A stretch of 64,000 nucleotides of DNA from JANMJD01 sp963828405 (GCA_963828405.1 CAWHEG010000031.1:248001-312000); one strand, 5' to 3'. Positions 8,956 through 21,325 are shown, numbered from the stretch's first letter. Notes: generated by a model from the letters alone, not told the origin. Translations and numbers: made by a program.

Positions 8956-11900
8956 ATGCCCGGTACTCTCCGGCACATCGCGATCGGGACGTCGCTCGCC
9001 CTCGCCGCGGTCGGTGGCGCTGCGTCGGCGCCGCCGTCCCGCGCCGCAGCAGTGGACCTCGTCGGCGCCGGTGGATCCGGGCCGACGGCCGGGCCGGACA
9101 ACTGGACGTCCGGGTCGTTCCGGGCGGTGAAGCCGCGGCCCGCCGGCTCGCTGACCATCGATCCGGCAGCGATCGTCGCCGGCAGTCCCGACGTGGCGGT
9201 GACGGCCCGTCCGGATGCCGCGTTGATCGACCCGACGGTGACGGTGGCCTCCAGCGGCGGGGCGACGGTCGACCGGCGACCCCGGCGGGTCCGTGCAAAC
9301 GCCGAGACGACGATCGATGTCGCCGCAACGACCGCGACGGGTCCGACCGTCATCACGGCGACGTTGTCGGGACTCGGCGCCGACGGCGCCGTCCGATCGA
9401 CCTCCGACACGATCTGGGTGGATTCCGTCGCCGGGACCCCGGTCGTCAGCGCGACCGGCACCCTCGACCTCGAGCTACGGACGATCGATCTGCGTGCATC
9501 GAGGGGACTGATCAGCGCCGCTGCGGCAGCGGCGGCACGGGCCGAGACGCTGGGACGAACCGACGTCGACACCACGCTCGCCCCGAGCGCGCTCTGTGCC
9601 GGGGTGTGCATCGCCGGAACGGTGAAGTGGACCGACTCGGCCGGTGGTAGGCACCCGGTGCGCAAGGCGCCCGTGGAGATCTGGGACAAGGGTTCGGTCC
9701 GCGACACCTTGGTCACGACGGTGACCAGTGATGCCACCGGAGCGTTCGCGGCGACGATCGACAACCTCGATGCCGACGGTGCGGGCGCCAGGGGCCGCGA
9801 CATCTACCTGCGGGTCGTCGCCTCGGGCCCCGGCTTCGCCATCGGCGACCACTACATCCAGAACTCGGTGCGCAGCGATGTCGCCACCGGCACGAGCATC
9901 ACGGCCACCTTCGTCGCCAACAACGTCACCGACAACAACACCGCGTTCTCGCTCCAGAACGCGATGGTCGTGGCCGGCGAGTACCTCGCCACCGTGCGCT
10001 CCGCGGCGTTCCCGTTCGTCCACGTGACGTTCCCCAGCGTGGGCGGTGGCTCGTACTACGACGGCGTCAGCCTCAATGTCGACGGGCTGGATCGCTGGGA
10101 CTGGGACGTGATGCTCCACGAGTACGGCCACTTCATCGCCGACGTGATGGACATCGAGGACAACCCGGGCGGGTCGCACTCCGGGTCGGACAACCTGTCG
10201 GACACGCACGGCAACAAGTCCGTCGGCGTCCGGCTGGCCTTCGGCGAGGGTTGGCCGACGTACTTCGCCGTGTCGGCGCTTCGGGAGATGAACACCGCCT
10301 CGCTCAACATCCCGAACATCGGCGACACCAGCTACCAGGACACCGAGGACCAGGTCATCATCGACGACCTCGAGGCCGGCGGCAGGCTCGGCGAGGACAA
10401 CGAGCGCACCGTGATGTCGGTCCTGTGGGACCTCTACGACACCCCTGCAGACGGACTCGACCGCGTCGCGCTGGGCACGGGCTTCATCTGGAACCTGCTC
10501 GACGCCAGTCCCCGACCGGCCCTGTGGACCCTCGGCTCGGCCTACAACCTGTTCTCGCCCGGCGCCTCGGCCGGCCAGAACGACCGGAACTGCATCTTCA
10601 CCCAGCAGAACGTCAGCCCGACGATCAGCGGACCGGCCCTCACGGTCCTCGGTGCCACGGCGGCGTCTCCGACGATCAACTGGACGAGGGGGAACGGCGG
10701 CACCCATCCGAACAAGCTGTTCGAGGTGCAGTACCGCGATGCCACCGACGGCGCCCTGCTGCACACCTCCGGCCCGATCACCGTCCTCACGTACACCGCC
10801 CCGGCCGGTGCCTGGTCGAGCGCCAAGGCCTCCTCGGGCGGGAACGTGAACGTCACCGTCGTCGGAACCCAGATCGACGCGCCGCTCACCGGCCCGTACC
10901 GGAGCTGCAAGAAGTCGTTCAGCGTCACCGACAGCGGCCCGCCCGCCGTCACGATCGACCAGGCGGCCGGGCAGGCCGACCCGGGCGCCGGGTCGATCCA
11001 TTTCACTGCAGTGTTCAGCGAACCCGTCAGCGGCTTCACCACCGGTGATGTCACGCTCGCCGGGAACACCGGGGCCACCACAGCGACGGTCGCCGAGATC
11101 GCCCCGAACAACGGCACCACCTACGACGTCGTCGTCACCGGGATGACCACACCGGGAACGGTGTCCGCCACCATCGCCGCCGGCAGGGCGGTCGACGGCT
11201 CGTCGAACGCCAACACCGCATCCACTTCGACCGACAACACGGTCGCCTTCGTCCTCGCTCCACCGTCGTACCGGCCGCTGGTGCCGGGCCGCCTGCTCGA
11301 CAGCCGCCCCGGAGGGACGACGATCGACGGCGCCGACGCCGCCATCGGCCTGCGCACCCCGACCACCACCACCCAACTGACCATCACCGGGCGCCACGGC
11401 GTCCCCACCGACGCCACCGCCGCCGTCCTCAACATCACCGTCACCGCCACCCAAGCCCCCGGCTACGCCACCGTCTGGCCCTGCGGAACCACCCAACCCA
11501 ACGCATCCAACCTCAACTTCGACACCGACACCACCATCGCCAACAACGTCATCACCAAGATCGGCACTGCCGGCCAGATCTGCATCGCCACCAGCGCCCC
11601 CACCCACCTGATCGTCGACCTCAACGGCTACCACCCCGCCGGATCCAGCTTCACCCCACTCGTCCCGGGCCGCCTGCTCGACAGCCGCCCCGGAGGGACG
11701 ACCATCGACGGCGCCGACGCCGCCATCGGCCTGCGCACCCCGACCACCACCACCCAACTGACCATCACCGGGCGCCACGGCGTCCCCACCGACGCCACCG
11801 CCGCCGTCCTCAACATCACCGTCACCGCCACCCAAGCCCCCGGCTACGCCACCGTCTGGCCCTGCGGAACCACCCAACCCAACGCATCCAACCTCAACTT

Positions 11901-12411
11901 CGACACCGACACCACCATCGCCAACAACGTCATCACCAAGATCGGCACTGCCGGCCAGATCTGCATCGCCACCAGCGCCCCCACCCACCTGATCGTCGAC
12001 CTCAACGGCTACCACCCCGCCGGATCCAGCTTCACCCCACTCGTCCCGGGCCGCCTGCTCGACAGCCGCCCCGGAGGGACGACCATCGACGGCGCCGACG
12101 CCGCCATCGGACTGCGCACCCCGACCACCACCACCCAACTGACCATCACCGGGCGCCACGGCGTCCCCACCGACGCCACCGCCGCCGTCCTCAACATCAC
12201 CGTCACCGCCACCCAAGCCCCCGGCTACGCCACCGTCTGGCCCTGCGGAACCACCCAACCCAACGCATCCAACCTCAACTTCGACACCGACACCACCATC
12301 GCCAACAACGTCATCACCAAGATCGGCACTGGCGGCCAGATCTGCATCGCCACCAGCGCCCCCACCCACCTGATCGTCGACCTCGACGGCTACCACCCCG
12401 CCGGACCATGA
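8956..12411 (+). CDS. Secreted zinc metalloprotease with triplicated C-terminal domain
   Basis: A 1,151-residue exported protein. The ATG at 8956 begins a Sec signal peptide (hydrophobic IAIGTSLALAAVG, Ala-rich cleavage site) and has an AAGGA at 8941-8945; longer in-frame extensions overlap deoC and look non-coding. Domains in order: about 170 residues of unrecognised beta-rich sequence; a CarboxypepD_reg-like domain (residues 215-285); a gluzincin-type zinc site HEYGH at 388-392 with a second-helix glutamate in GEGWPTYF near 431; a WDLYD segment; Fn3- and Ig-like domains; then three near-identical 127-residue modules opening RLLDSRPGG and closing LIVDLNGYHPAG. It is probably an extracellular protease held to or recognising a surface through the modules. 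Substrate unknown. Confidence 0.85.
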   Translation: MPGTLRHIAIGTSLALAAVGGAASAPPSRAAAVDLVGAGGSGPTAGPDNWTSGSFRAVKPRPAGSLTIDPAAIVAGSPDVAVTARPDAALIDPTVTVASSGGATVDRRPRRVRANAETTIDVAATTATGPTVITATLSGLGADGAVRSTSDTIWVDSVAGTPVVSATGTLDLELRTIDLRASRGLISAAAAAAARAETLGRTDVDTTLAPSALCAGVCIAGTVKWTDSAGGRHPVRKAPVEIWDKGSVRDTLVTTVTSDATGAFAATIDNLDADGAGARGRDIYLRVVASGPGFAIGDHYIQNSVRSDVATGTSITATFVANNVTDNNTAFSLQNAMVVAGEYLATVRSAAFPFVHVTFPSVGGGSYYDGVSLNVDGLDRWDWDVMLHEYGHFIADVMDIEDNPGGSHSGSDNLSDTHGNKSVGVRLAFGEGWPTYFAVSALREMNTASLNIPNIGDTSYQDTEDQVIIDDLEAGGRLGEDNERTVMSVLWDLYDTPADGLDRVALGTGFIWNLLDASPRPALWTLGSAYNLFSPGASAGQNDRNCIFTQQNVSPTISGPALTVLGATAASPTINWTRGNGGTHPNKLFEVQYRDATDGALLHTSGPITVLTYTAPAGAWSSAKASSGGNVNVTVVGTQIDAPLTGPYRSCKKSFSVTDSGPPAVTIDQAAGQADPGAGSIHFTAVFSEPVSGFTTGDVTLAGNTGATTATVAEIAPNNGTTYDVVVTGMTTPGTVSATIAAGRAVDGSSNANTASTSTDNTVAFVLAPPSYRPLVPGRLLDSRPGGTTIDGADAAIGLRTPTTTTQLTITGRHGVPTDATAAVLNITVTATQAPGYATVWPCGTTQPNASNLNFDTDTTIANNVITKIGTAGQICIATSAPTHLIVDLNGYHPAGSSFTPLVPGRLLDSRPGGTTIDGADAAIGLRTPTTTTQLTITGRHGVPTDATAAVLNITVTATQAPGYATVWPCGTTQPNASNLNFDTDTTIANNVITKIGTAGQICIATSAPTHLIVDLNGYHPAGSSFTPLVPGRLLDSRPGGTTIDGADAAIGLRTPTTTTQLTITGRHGVPTDATAAVLNITVTATQAPGYATVWPCGTTQPNASNLNFDTDTTIANNVITKIGTGGQICIATSAPTHLIVDLDGYHPAGP
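11281..12411 (+). repeat. Three tandem 381-bp coding repeats
   Basis: Units start at 11281, 11662 and 12043, exactly 381 bp (127 codons) apart; the last is slightly short at the stop. The copies differ by only a few bases, including synonymous sites (for example GGC versus GGA in 'IGL', ACT GCC versus ACT GGC). This indicates recent duplication or ongoing gene conversion. They are in frame and encode the C-terminal modules of the metalloprotease. Confidence 0.95.
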
Positions 12412-12421
12412 TGGGGACACG

Positions 12422-14830
<2,409 letters not shown>

Positions 14831-14858
14831 CCGAATCCCGGTCGACCGGTTCGTCTCT

Positions 14859-15137
14859 CGGCCACCCGCCGACAAGCCACGCCCGGCGCTGGTGATCACC
14901 CGCGGTTACGCACTCGGATACCTCCGGAAGGTCACCGTCGCCCGGGTTACCACGACCCTGCGCCAGTCACCGACACAACTCCGCCTCGGGCCCGACGAAG
15001 GCCTCGATCGCGACTGCGTCGCCAACTTCGACGACATCGTCGTCATTGCACCCGCGTTCCTGACGGTTCGCCTGGGAAACCTCGGCCCTCGCCACCACGA
15101 GATGTGCGCCGCCGTCAACGCCCTCATCGACTGCTGA
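14859..15137 (+). pseudogene. MazF/PemK-family toxin remnant lacking its N-terminus
   Basis: The reading frame contains DKPRPALVITRG, then VARVTTTLRQSPTQLRLGPDEGL, DCVANFDDIVVI and a C-terminal LGPRHHEMCAAVNALIDC. This is the order of a MazF/PemK endoribonuclease from the KRPxLVL strand to the end. The usual first 10-15 residues (start plus the RGxIWW strand) are missing, and the upstream in-frame sequence is unlike the family. The first usable start is a GTG at 14892, inside the domain. No antitoxin gene precedes it; the UvrA-like gene ends 28 bp upstream. It is read as a degraded or 5'-truncated toxin gene. Confidence 0.6.
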
Positions 15138-15234
15138 GCTTGCCCGAGCGGGGTCCCTGGATCTGCCCGGGACGGTCGTCGACCACCAGGCAGACCCCGT
15201 CTGCTTCAACCCCTGTGAGCAGGGTCTTCTTCAG

Positions 15235-15307
15235 CGCACTGGCAGGGACTCGAACCCCGAACCTTTTGATCCGTAGTCAAATGCTCTATCCATTGAGCTA
15301 CCAGTGC
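15235..15307 (-). tRNA. tRNA-Arg(ACG)
   Basis: Folds as a 73-nt tRNA on the minus strand. The acceptor GCACTGG pairs with CCAGTGC, the D arm is GCTCAATGGATAGAGC, the anticodon stem is TTTGA/TCAAA with loop CTACGGA (anticodon ACG), and the T arm contains GGTTCGAGTCC. CCA is not encoded. Confidence 0.95.
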
Positions 15308-15356
15308 ATGCGCTCGCCAAGTCTAGGTGGCGCGCCCGCCGGTCTCCAACGGCGAT

Positions 15357-16358
15357 TCAGCCGCCCCACGGACCCCACCCGCCGGCGCGCTGGTAGAGCA
15401 CGAACGCGGCGTAGGTGTTGACCTGCGGATCGTACAGATCCGCTGCCGACTGCACCCCGAGATCGGCCAGCCAGGACCTGTGCTTGTCGTAGTAGATCTG
15501 GAAGAGGCCGAAGCAGCAGTAGTTGCGCACCTGCGGATCGAGGCTGCTCTCCCGGTCGGCGACCTGGAGCGCCTTGTCCTCCAGGTCATCGGGCCACACG
15601 GCCCGGATGATCGCCTCGATCTCGCCGTCCCCGTAGTGCACCGACGGTGGCGCCTCGGTCGTCGTCGGCGCCGGCTTGGTGGTGGTCGGCGCCGGCCTGG
15701 TCGTCGTGGTCGGGCTCGCCGTGGTCGGCGGGGAGGTGGTCGTCGACCGCCGGGGTTGGGTGGTCGACGCCTCCGTCGACCGGGGGGCGGCCGCCGGCTT
15801 GGGGGCCGCCGCCGTCACGACCGGAGCGGTGGCGTTCTCGGGCAGACACAGGATCCGCCCCGGATAGAGCGGCTGTTCGGCAGAAGCGTCGTTCTGGCGC
15901 AGGAGCTCGTCGAGCGTGACCTGGTGGGCCTTGGCGATGGCCACCCAGTAGTCGCCGAAGACGACCTCGTAGGTCGAGGGGCAGTTGAACGTCGTCGTCC
16001 GGGGTGGGCGGGTCAGGCTCACCGCCGCCGGTTCGGTCACGACGGGAGCGTCGACCAGGACCACCGGCACGGTGGCGACGGGCACGGACGCCGCTGCGGC
16101 CGAAACCGGCACCGCTGCGGTCGATTCTGACGACCCGGCGACCACGCCGGCAGCGTCGTTCCCGGCACCCAAGGCGGCGGCCGCTCCCGGCAGGTCGCCC
16201 GACTGCACCGTGTTCCCGCCGCCCGATCTCAGGATGAAGGCGATCGGGGCGAGCATGACGATCGCCCCGACGAGCAGGAAGAGCCGGACGAGAAACGGGT
16301 CTCGCCGGCGCTTGCGGGCTCCGGGCCCGAGTGGTTGATAACGAGGGTACTCATGCAT
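15357..16358 (-). CDS. Membrane-anchored LysM / lytic transglycosylase-like protein
   Basis: A 333-residue envelope protein. A basic N-terminus (RKRRRDPF) precedes one membrane helix at about residues 25-45, then an Ala/Val-rich spacer. A LysM-like peptidoglycan-binding domain follows (TYEVVFGDYWVAIAKAHQV...LYPGRILCLP, about 125-175), then a Thr/Pro-rich linker and a C-terminal SLT-like catalytic domain (ADRESSLDP, CFGLFQIYYDKHRSWL, AADLYDPQVNTYAAFVLYQR, GWGPWGG). The Glu of ADRESS is the expected catalytic acid. The layout suggests a muralytic, Rpf- or transglycosylase-like enzyme acting outside the membrane. The ATG at 16358 is chosen because it immediately precedes the basic anchor. Confidence 0.85.
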   Translation of the reverse strand: MHEYPRYQPLGPGARKRRRDPFLVRLFLLVGAIVMLAPIAFILRSGGGNTVQSGDLPGAAAALGAGNDAAGVVAGSSESTAAVPVSAAAASVPVATVPVVLVDAPVVTEPAAVSLTRPPRTTTFNCPSTYEVVFGDYWVAIAKAHQVTLDELLRQNDASAEQPLYPGRILCLPENATAPVVTAAAPKPAAAPRSTEASTTQPRRSTTTSPPTTASPTTTTRPAPTTTKPAPTTTEAPPSVHYGDGEIEAIIRAVWPDDLEDKALQVADRESSLDPQVRNYCCFGLFQIYYDKHRSWLADLGVQSAADLYDPQVNTYAAFVLYQRAGGWGPWGG

Positions 16359-16588
16359 AGCTGGTCTGTCGGGCCTCGGCCCCGGCCCGCCCCGGCGCCC
16401 ACAACGACCGGCCCCGAACGGGAGACGTGGTGGACGGAGCCGACGCGCTCTGGCTCGTTCGCGGTGGCGAACCCCCAAGGTCTACACCGCTTGTCATCAA
16501 AACGCAATATATGCGGATGGCGGTCGGAGGGTCCGTCGGCCCCGGTGGCACGCCACACCGAGCACGGCGCGCCACCGGAGCGACTCGG
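16359..16588. other. Intergenic stretch with an AT-rich island
   Basis: 230 bp between the LysM protein start and tRNA-Ser. It contains a short AT-rich stretch at about 16497-16513 (TCAAAACGCAATATATG), unusual in this GC-rich DNA. It is a plausible promoter or regulatory segment for the downstream minus-strand wall-enzyme gene. No coding sequence seen. Confidence 0.35.
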
Positions 16589-16677
16589 CGGAGAGGGTGG
16601 GATTTGAACCCACGGACCACCTCACGGCGGTCAACGCCTTAGCAGGGCGCCCCATTCGGCCTCTCTGGCACCTCTCC
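16589..16677 (-). tRNA. tRNA-Ser(GCT)
   Basis: An 89-nt class II tRNA on the minus strand. The acceptor GGAGAGG pairs with CCTCTCC and the discriminator is G. The anticodon stem GCGCC/GGCGT encloses CTGCTAA (anticodon GCT). The long variable arm TTGACCGCCGTGAGGTGGT and T arm GGGTTCAAATCCC are present. CCA is not encoded. Confidence 0.95.
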
Positions 16678-16796
16678 AGGAGTGTCGACTCTAGTCACCT
16701 CACCAAGCTGTCGTCGCCCCGATCGCGCAAACGGCGGCCAGACCGAAAAGCTCGCGAAGAAATGGTCCGATCGCGTTAGCAATGGTCAACGCCTCA

Positions 16797-16802
16797 TAGA
16801 CT
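16797..16802 (+). promoter_or_regulatory. -10-like box TAGACT for the Ig-repeat surface protein
   Basis: TAGACT ends 5 nt before the first ATG (16808). If transcription starts at or near that ATG the message is leaderless, or has a leader of about 45 nt for the alternative ATG at 16853, which follows GGGGAGG. Confidence 0.4.
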
Positions 16803-16807
16803 AATGT

Positions 16808-19800
16808 ATGAAGGTGGCCACCCAGAGTGGCGGACGGTGCTCAGGGGAGGAAATGGAGACGGCCGACGGGCCCCGCATGCGGACGGACGAACCACTGCTC
16901 CGGCGCGTCGTCATCGCCGGCGTGGGCGCCTCCCTCCTCTTCGCCGGAGTCGCCCTCCTGGTCCGCCCTGGCGGCTACCCGGAGCGTCGTTTCGCCGCGA
17001 CCTCCGATCGCCAGTGGCTGGTCGACCGGGCCACGGGCACCGTTGCCCTCGCCGACCCGGTGAGCGGCCGAGTCGTGGTGCGCATCGACTCGCAACGGGC
17101 AGGGAACATCCTCGACACCACGCAGGGTGACGCCGGGAGCTTCCTGATCGATCGCACCCGGGGCCAGGTGATCGCCATCGACGAGCAGAACGTCCGCCTC
17201 GGCTCGCCGCGCCCCGTTCCGGCACTGACCTCGGGCGACTCCGACTGGACGTACGCCGTCGGCGGCACCGCGCTCGTGGCCGCCCCGACGAAGGGCGGGA
17301 CCGGCGTCCTCGTCCCGCTGCAGGACGAGCCGCGCTCGTTCGCCCTGGCCCCGTCGGGCATCCCGCTGGTGACGACGCCGAGCGGCGCGATCTGGCAGCT
17401 CTCCGACGAGGGGGGTCGGATCGACGTCATCACCCCCCAGAAAGTTCGCTTCACCCTCGACACAGGATCGCCGGATGCCCTGCTCACGGCCCTCGGCGAA
17501 CAGGCGATCGTCCTCGAGCGACGCTCGGGCGAGCTCGACTGGCTCGGTACCGCCAACGTCACCCCGCTCGGGGGCGAGCTCGATGCCCAACGGGCCGTCG
17601 TCCAGTTGCCGTCCGGTCCGGCGCCATGCGTGTGGATCGGATCGGGTGACGAACTCGCCTGTGTCGACCGCACGGGGGTCAGCGTCCGTCGGCGGATCAC
17701 CGGCGGGTTCCAGTTCGCCCCGTCGGACCGTCTCGCCGTGGCCGAGGGAGTCGCCGTCGTCGTCGGCGCGGCGGGGAACATCACCCGTATCGACACCACG
17801 AACGGCGAGGCGACCCGTGTCCCGGTCCCGAGCCCGGGGGAACACACGGTGATTCGGTCTGTCGGTCGCAACGTCTGGGTCGACGACCCGGCCGCCCCGA
17901 TGGCGATGTCGATCGGCGCCTCGGGCGTCCACACCTTCGACAAGCTCGACGACCGGGCCCCGCTCTTCGGCGCCGGGGGCCAGCCGCTCGAGCTGGGCGG
18001 TCCGGACGACTCCGGGGTCGTCGCCGCGCCGGCCGTCGACGGTTCGGCGGACCTCGCCGCCGATGCGGTCGTCGTCGCCCCCGACGACGACGGGATCGCC
18101 GAGCCGCCCATCGCCGTCGATGACCGGGTGAGCGGATCGTCGCGCCAGGCGCTGTTGGTCAACGTGCTCGCCAACGACTGGGATCCCGACGGTGACCCGA
18201 TCCTCGTGTCGGCGACCGGCGCGGCGGCCCATGGGACCGTGGACATCGTCGGCCCGAACCTCGTGCGCTTCAACCCCGCGGCCGGGTTCTCCGGCATCGA
18301 TCTGTTCACCTACACGATCGCCGACGCCACCGACAAGGAGGCCACCGCCCGGGTGACGGTCGAGGTCCTATCGCCCGACAGCCCGAACAGCGCCCCCGTC
18401 GCCGTCCCGGATGCCCGAGAGACGGCCGCCGGGCGACCGGTCCACCTCGACGTCCTCTCCAACGACAGTGATCCCGATGGCGACCCGCTGATCGTCGCCG
18501 AGGTGGTCCCGCCCCCGACCAACGAGGCGACCATCAGCCGGGCAACGGGCGACGACGGTCAGCCGATACTCCGGCTGACTCCCGGACCCGACTCCCCCGG
18601 CCGGACGATCTCGTTCAGCTATCGCGCCGCCGACCCGGGGGGCGCCACCAGTGAGCCGGTGACCGTTCGTATCGCCGTCGCGCCCACCTCGACCTCCAAC
18701 CGCCCACCCGTCGCCACGCCCGACGCCGCTCGGATCCGCCCTGGGCGCACCGTGAGCATCCCCGTGCTCGCCAACGACTTCGATCCCGACGGCGACCCGC
18801 TGATAATCGCCTCCACCGACCCCGGCCGGGGCGTGACCGCCATCGCCGGCCGGTCGATCGAGTTCACCCCGCCCGCCGACGCGACGGGCCGCATCGGTTT
18901 CGCCTACACCGTCTCGGACCCGGACGGACGCACGGCGAGGGCGACGGTGCTCGTGCAGATCATCGGCCCCGACGTGCCCAACGTCGGACCCGTGGCCCGC
19001 CCGGATTCGCGCACGACGACCGGTGGGCCCGTGTTCCTCAACCCGGTCGCCAACGACTTCGACCCCGACGGCGACCGGCTGACGGCGAAGATCGGATCGG
19101 CGGTCGGGGTGACGGTCGATCTGACCGGGGATCAGCCGAAGTTCACGCCGATCGCCGGCTTCATCGGCGACGCCGTCGTCACCTATGAGCTGAGCGACGG
19201 GCACGGGCACACGACCAAGGGCGTCATCCGCATCGAGGTCGACCCGACGGCCGAGGCGCCGCCGCTCAGCGCCGACGACGATTCGGCGACCTTCGCACCC
19301 GGTGAGGAAGGACCGATCGATGTCCTGCGCAACGACACGGTCCCCGCCGGTGACACCGTGCGCGTCAGAGCGATCTGCCCGACGGGGGTGACCTGCGCCG
19401 TCGTGCCGGCCACCAACGCGATCCTCTTCCGGGCGCCGAACCGGCCAGGCGGCGTGTTGACCTTCGCCTACGAACTGACATCGTCGAGCGGCGAGTCCGC
19501 CCGGGCCAGCGTTGTCGTCACCATCTCGACCCCGACCGCTCCCGCCACGTCGGTCGTGCCGGCACCCCCGCCCGAGGCGACCGGCGACAGCCCGCCGATC
19601 ACGGAACCACCTCCCGCCGTGCTCGCCGGTCCCACCGCCGTGGACGACCGTCGGACCCGCATCGCCGGGGAAGTCGTCACGATCGACGTGTTGGACAACG
19701 ACCTCGGCCCCAACGGCGGGTTGCGAGTGAGCTCTGCCGGTGTCGTCGGCGGCACCGTCGACGCCGTCGCCACGTACGCCGGTCGTTCGGTCACCGTCAC

Positions 19801-21325
19801 CCCGTCGAACACGCTCACCGGTGACGTCGTCGTCCGCTACCGGGTCACCGACGCCGCCAACCTGGGGGCCACCGCCAACCTGGTGGTGACGTACGTCGCC
19901 GCACCCAACCGTCCGCCGATCGCCGCCGACGACACCGCCACCACTCAGGCCGGCCAGCCCGTCGACATCCCCGTGCTCGCCAACGACAGTGATCCCGAGG
20001 GCGGCCCGCTGAGCGCTCAGCTCGTCAAGTCCCCGCCGTCAACCGCCGGACGCGCCGAACCGGGTGCCGGCGGATCGATCCGCTTCGTCCCCGATCCGGC
20101 GTTCTCCGGCACGACCACGTTCACCTACGTCGCCTTCGACGGCGGTGGCTTGGCCAGCGCCCCGGCCACCGTCACCGTCACCGTCACGGCCGAACAGCGC
20201 TGCACCGCGGCGACACCGATCGCCCTCGGCCGCTCCGGGTTGTTCACCCCCTACCTCACCCCGTTGACGATCGACGTCCTCGATTCGTCGCAGCGGTCGT
20301 ACGAGGTGCTCCTCGGGGCGGTGAGCGGCGGCATTGCGCAGACCGGCGCCGAGAACGGGCTGGTGGTCTTCACCCCGAGCGCCGGCAACAGCGGCAGCGG
20401 GTCGTTCGTGGTCACCGTGCGCAATCCCTGCGGGGACACCCGCAGCGCGACGTTCACGATCGACGTCAATCGCCCGCCGTCGGTCAAGGGCATCACCCGG
20501 GAGATCGTCCGCGACACCACCCTCACCGTCGACGTCGCCGAGCAGGCGAACGACGACGAGGCCATCCACTATGCGGCAGCGAAGCCGTCGGTCGGGACGG
20601 TGGCGATCGACGGCGACGGCCAGCGACTCGTCTTCACACCTCCGCCGGGGTTCGTCGGTTCGGCGACGATCCGGGTGACCGTCGTCGACGCCGGATCGCT
20701 GACCGCCACGGCAACGATCAAGGTCGCGGTGACCCCGCCCCCGAACGCCGCCCCGATCGCCGTACGCGACGAGTACCGGTCCCTTCCCGGTCAGCGTCTG
20801 GCGCTCGACCTGCTCGACAACGACCAGGACCCCGATGGCCGCCACGAGGACCTGCGCATCGAACTGGTCGACGGCGATGTGCACGTCGACGATGGCGAGT
20901 ACGTCGTGGAACTCGCCGACGATGGCCGCTCCGTCGTCATCGATCTCCCCGCCGACGCCCACGGGCGGGGCAGCTTCCGGTATCGCGCGATCGACGGTGA
21001 AGGAGCGGCCAGCGATGTCGTCAAGGCGGTGATCGTCGTCAACCGGCCGCCGAACTCGATCCACAGCTCGATCACGCTGGCCTGCGGCGGCTCCACGGTG
21101 CTCCGCCCGCTGACCTGGAAGGTGATGGACGACGACGGTGATCCCGTCGAGATCGTCTCGGTCGACGGATCGGACCCGGGTTACGACGTGGGGCTCGCCG
21201 ACACCGCCACGATCACCCTGACGACCTCGGGGGACTGCCCTGACGAGGGTGCGATCACCTTCGTCGTCGAGGATTCGTGGGGCGCTCGGACCACCTCGAC
21301 GATCACCGTCCTGTCGACGAACTGA
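16808..21325 (+). CDS. Giant membrane-anchored Ig-like/cadherin-like repeat surface protein
   Basis: Up to 1,505 residues. A single membrane anchor (VVIAGVGASLLFAGVALLV) follows a basic LLRR. About 350 residues of beta-propeller-like extracellular sequence come next, then about eleven beta-sandwich modules, most opening with NRPPVAxxD and carrying VLANDxDPDGDP, the calcium-binding signature of cadherin-like/Big repeats. The last module ends at TSTITVLSTN. Starts are ambiguous: 16808 (TAGACT box 5 nt upstream), 16853 (GGGGAGG only 2 nt away) or 16877. The gene converges on the transglutaminase-DUF58-moxR operon. In other actinobacteria a large Fn3/Ig protein sits with the same three genes, so they likely form one surface-assembly locus; the exact function is not known. 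Confidence 0.85.
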   Translation: MKVATQSGGRCSGEEMETADGPRMRTDEPLLRRVVIAGVGASLLFAGVALLVRPGGYPERRFAATSDRQWLVDRATGTVALADPVSGRVVVRIDSQRAGNILDTTQGDAGSFLIDRTRGQVIAIDEQNVRLGSPRPVPALTSGDSDWTYAVGGTALVAAPTKGGTGVLVPLQDEPRSFALAPSGIPLVTTPSGAIWQLSDEGGRIDVITPQKVRFTLDTGSPDALLTALGEQAIVLERRSGELDWLGTANVTPLGGELDAQRAVVQLPSGPAPCVWIGSGDELACVDRTGVSVRRRITGGFQFAPSDRLAVAEGVAVVVGAAGNITRIDTTNGEATRVPVPSPGEHTVIRSVGRNVWVDDPAAPMAMSIGASGVHTFDKLDDRAPLFGAGGQPLELGGPDDSGVVAAPAVDGSADLAADAVVVAPDDDGIAEPPIAVDDRVSGSSRQALLVNVLANDWDPDGDPILVSATGAAAHGTVDIVGPNLVRFNPAAGFSGIDLFTYTIADATDKEATARVTVEVLSPDSPNSAPVAVPDARETAAGRPVHLDVLSNDSDPDGDPLIVAEVVPPPTNEATISRATGDDGQPILRLTPGPDSPGRTISFSYRAADPGGATSEPVTVRIAVAPTSTSNRPPVATPDAARIRPGRTVSIPVLANDFDPDGDPLIIASTDPGRGVTAIAGRSIEFTPPADATGRIGFAYTVSDPDGRTARATVLVQIIGPDVPNVGPVARPDSRTTTGGPVFLNPVANDFDPDGDRLTAKIGSAVGVTVDLTGDQPKFTPIAGFIGDAVVTYELSDGHGHTTKGVIRIEVDPTAEAPPLSADDDSATFAPGEEGPIDVLRNDTVPAGDTVRVRAICPTGVTCAVVPATNAILFRAPNRPGGVLTFAYELTSSSGESARASVVVTISTPTAPATSVVPAPPPEATGDSPPITEPPPAVLAGPTAVDDRRTRIAGEVVTIDVLDNDLGPNGGLRVSSAGVVGGTVDAVATYAGRSVTVTPSNTLTGDVVVRYRVTDAANLGATANLVVTYVAAPNRPPIAADDTATTQAGQPVDIPVLANDSDPEGGPLSAQLVKSPPSTAGRAEPGAGGSIRFVPDPAFSGTTTFTYVAFDGGGLASAPATVTVTVTAEQRCTAATPIALGRSGLFTPYLTPLTIDVLDSSQRSYEVLLGAVSGGIAQTGAENGLVVFTPSAGNSGSGSFVVTVRNPCGDTRSATFTIDVNRPPSVKGITREIVRDTTLTVDVAEQANDDEAIHYAAAKPSVGTVAIDGDGQRLVFTPPPGFVGSATIRVTVVDAGSLTATATIKVAVTPPPNAAPIAVRDEYRSLPGQRLALDLLDNDQDPDGRHEDLRIELVDGDVHVDDGEYVVELADDGRSVVIDLPADAHGRGSFRYRAIDGEGAASDVVKAVIVVNRPPNSIHSSITLACGGSTVLRPLTWKVMDDDGDPVEIVSVDGSDPGYDVGLADTATITLTTSGDCPDEGAITFVVEDSWGARTTSTITVLSTN

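Noticed and set aside
15138..15234. Possible small RNA or terminator (GCAGAC-CCC-GTCTGC hairpin at 15190-15204).
   Set aside because: The stem is only 6 bp and the flanks lack other RNA signatures; not enough to call.
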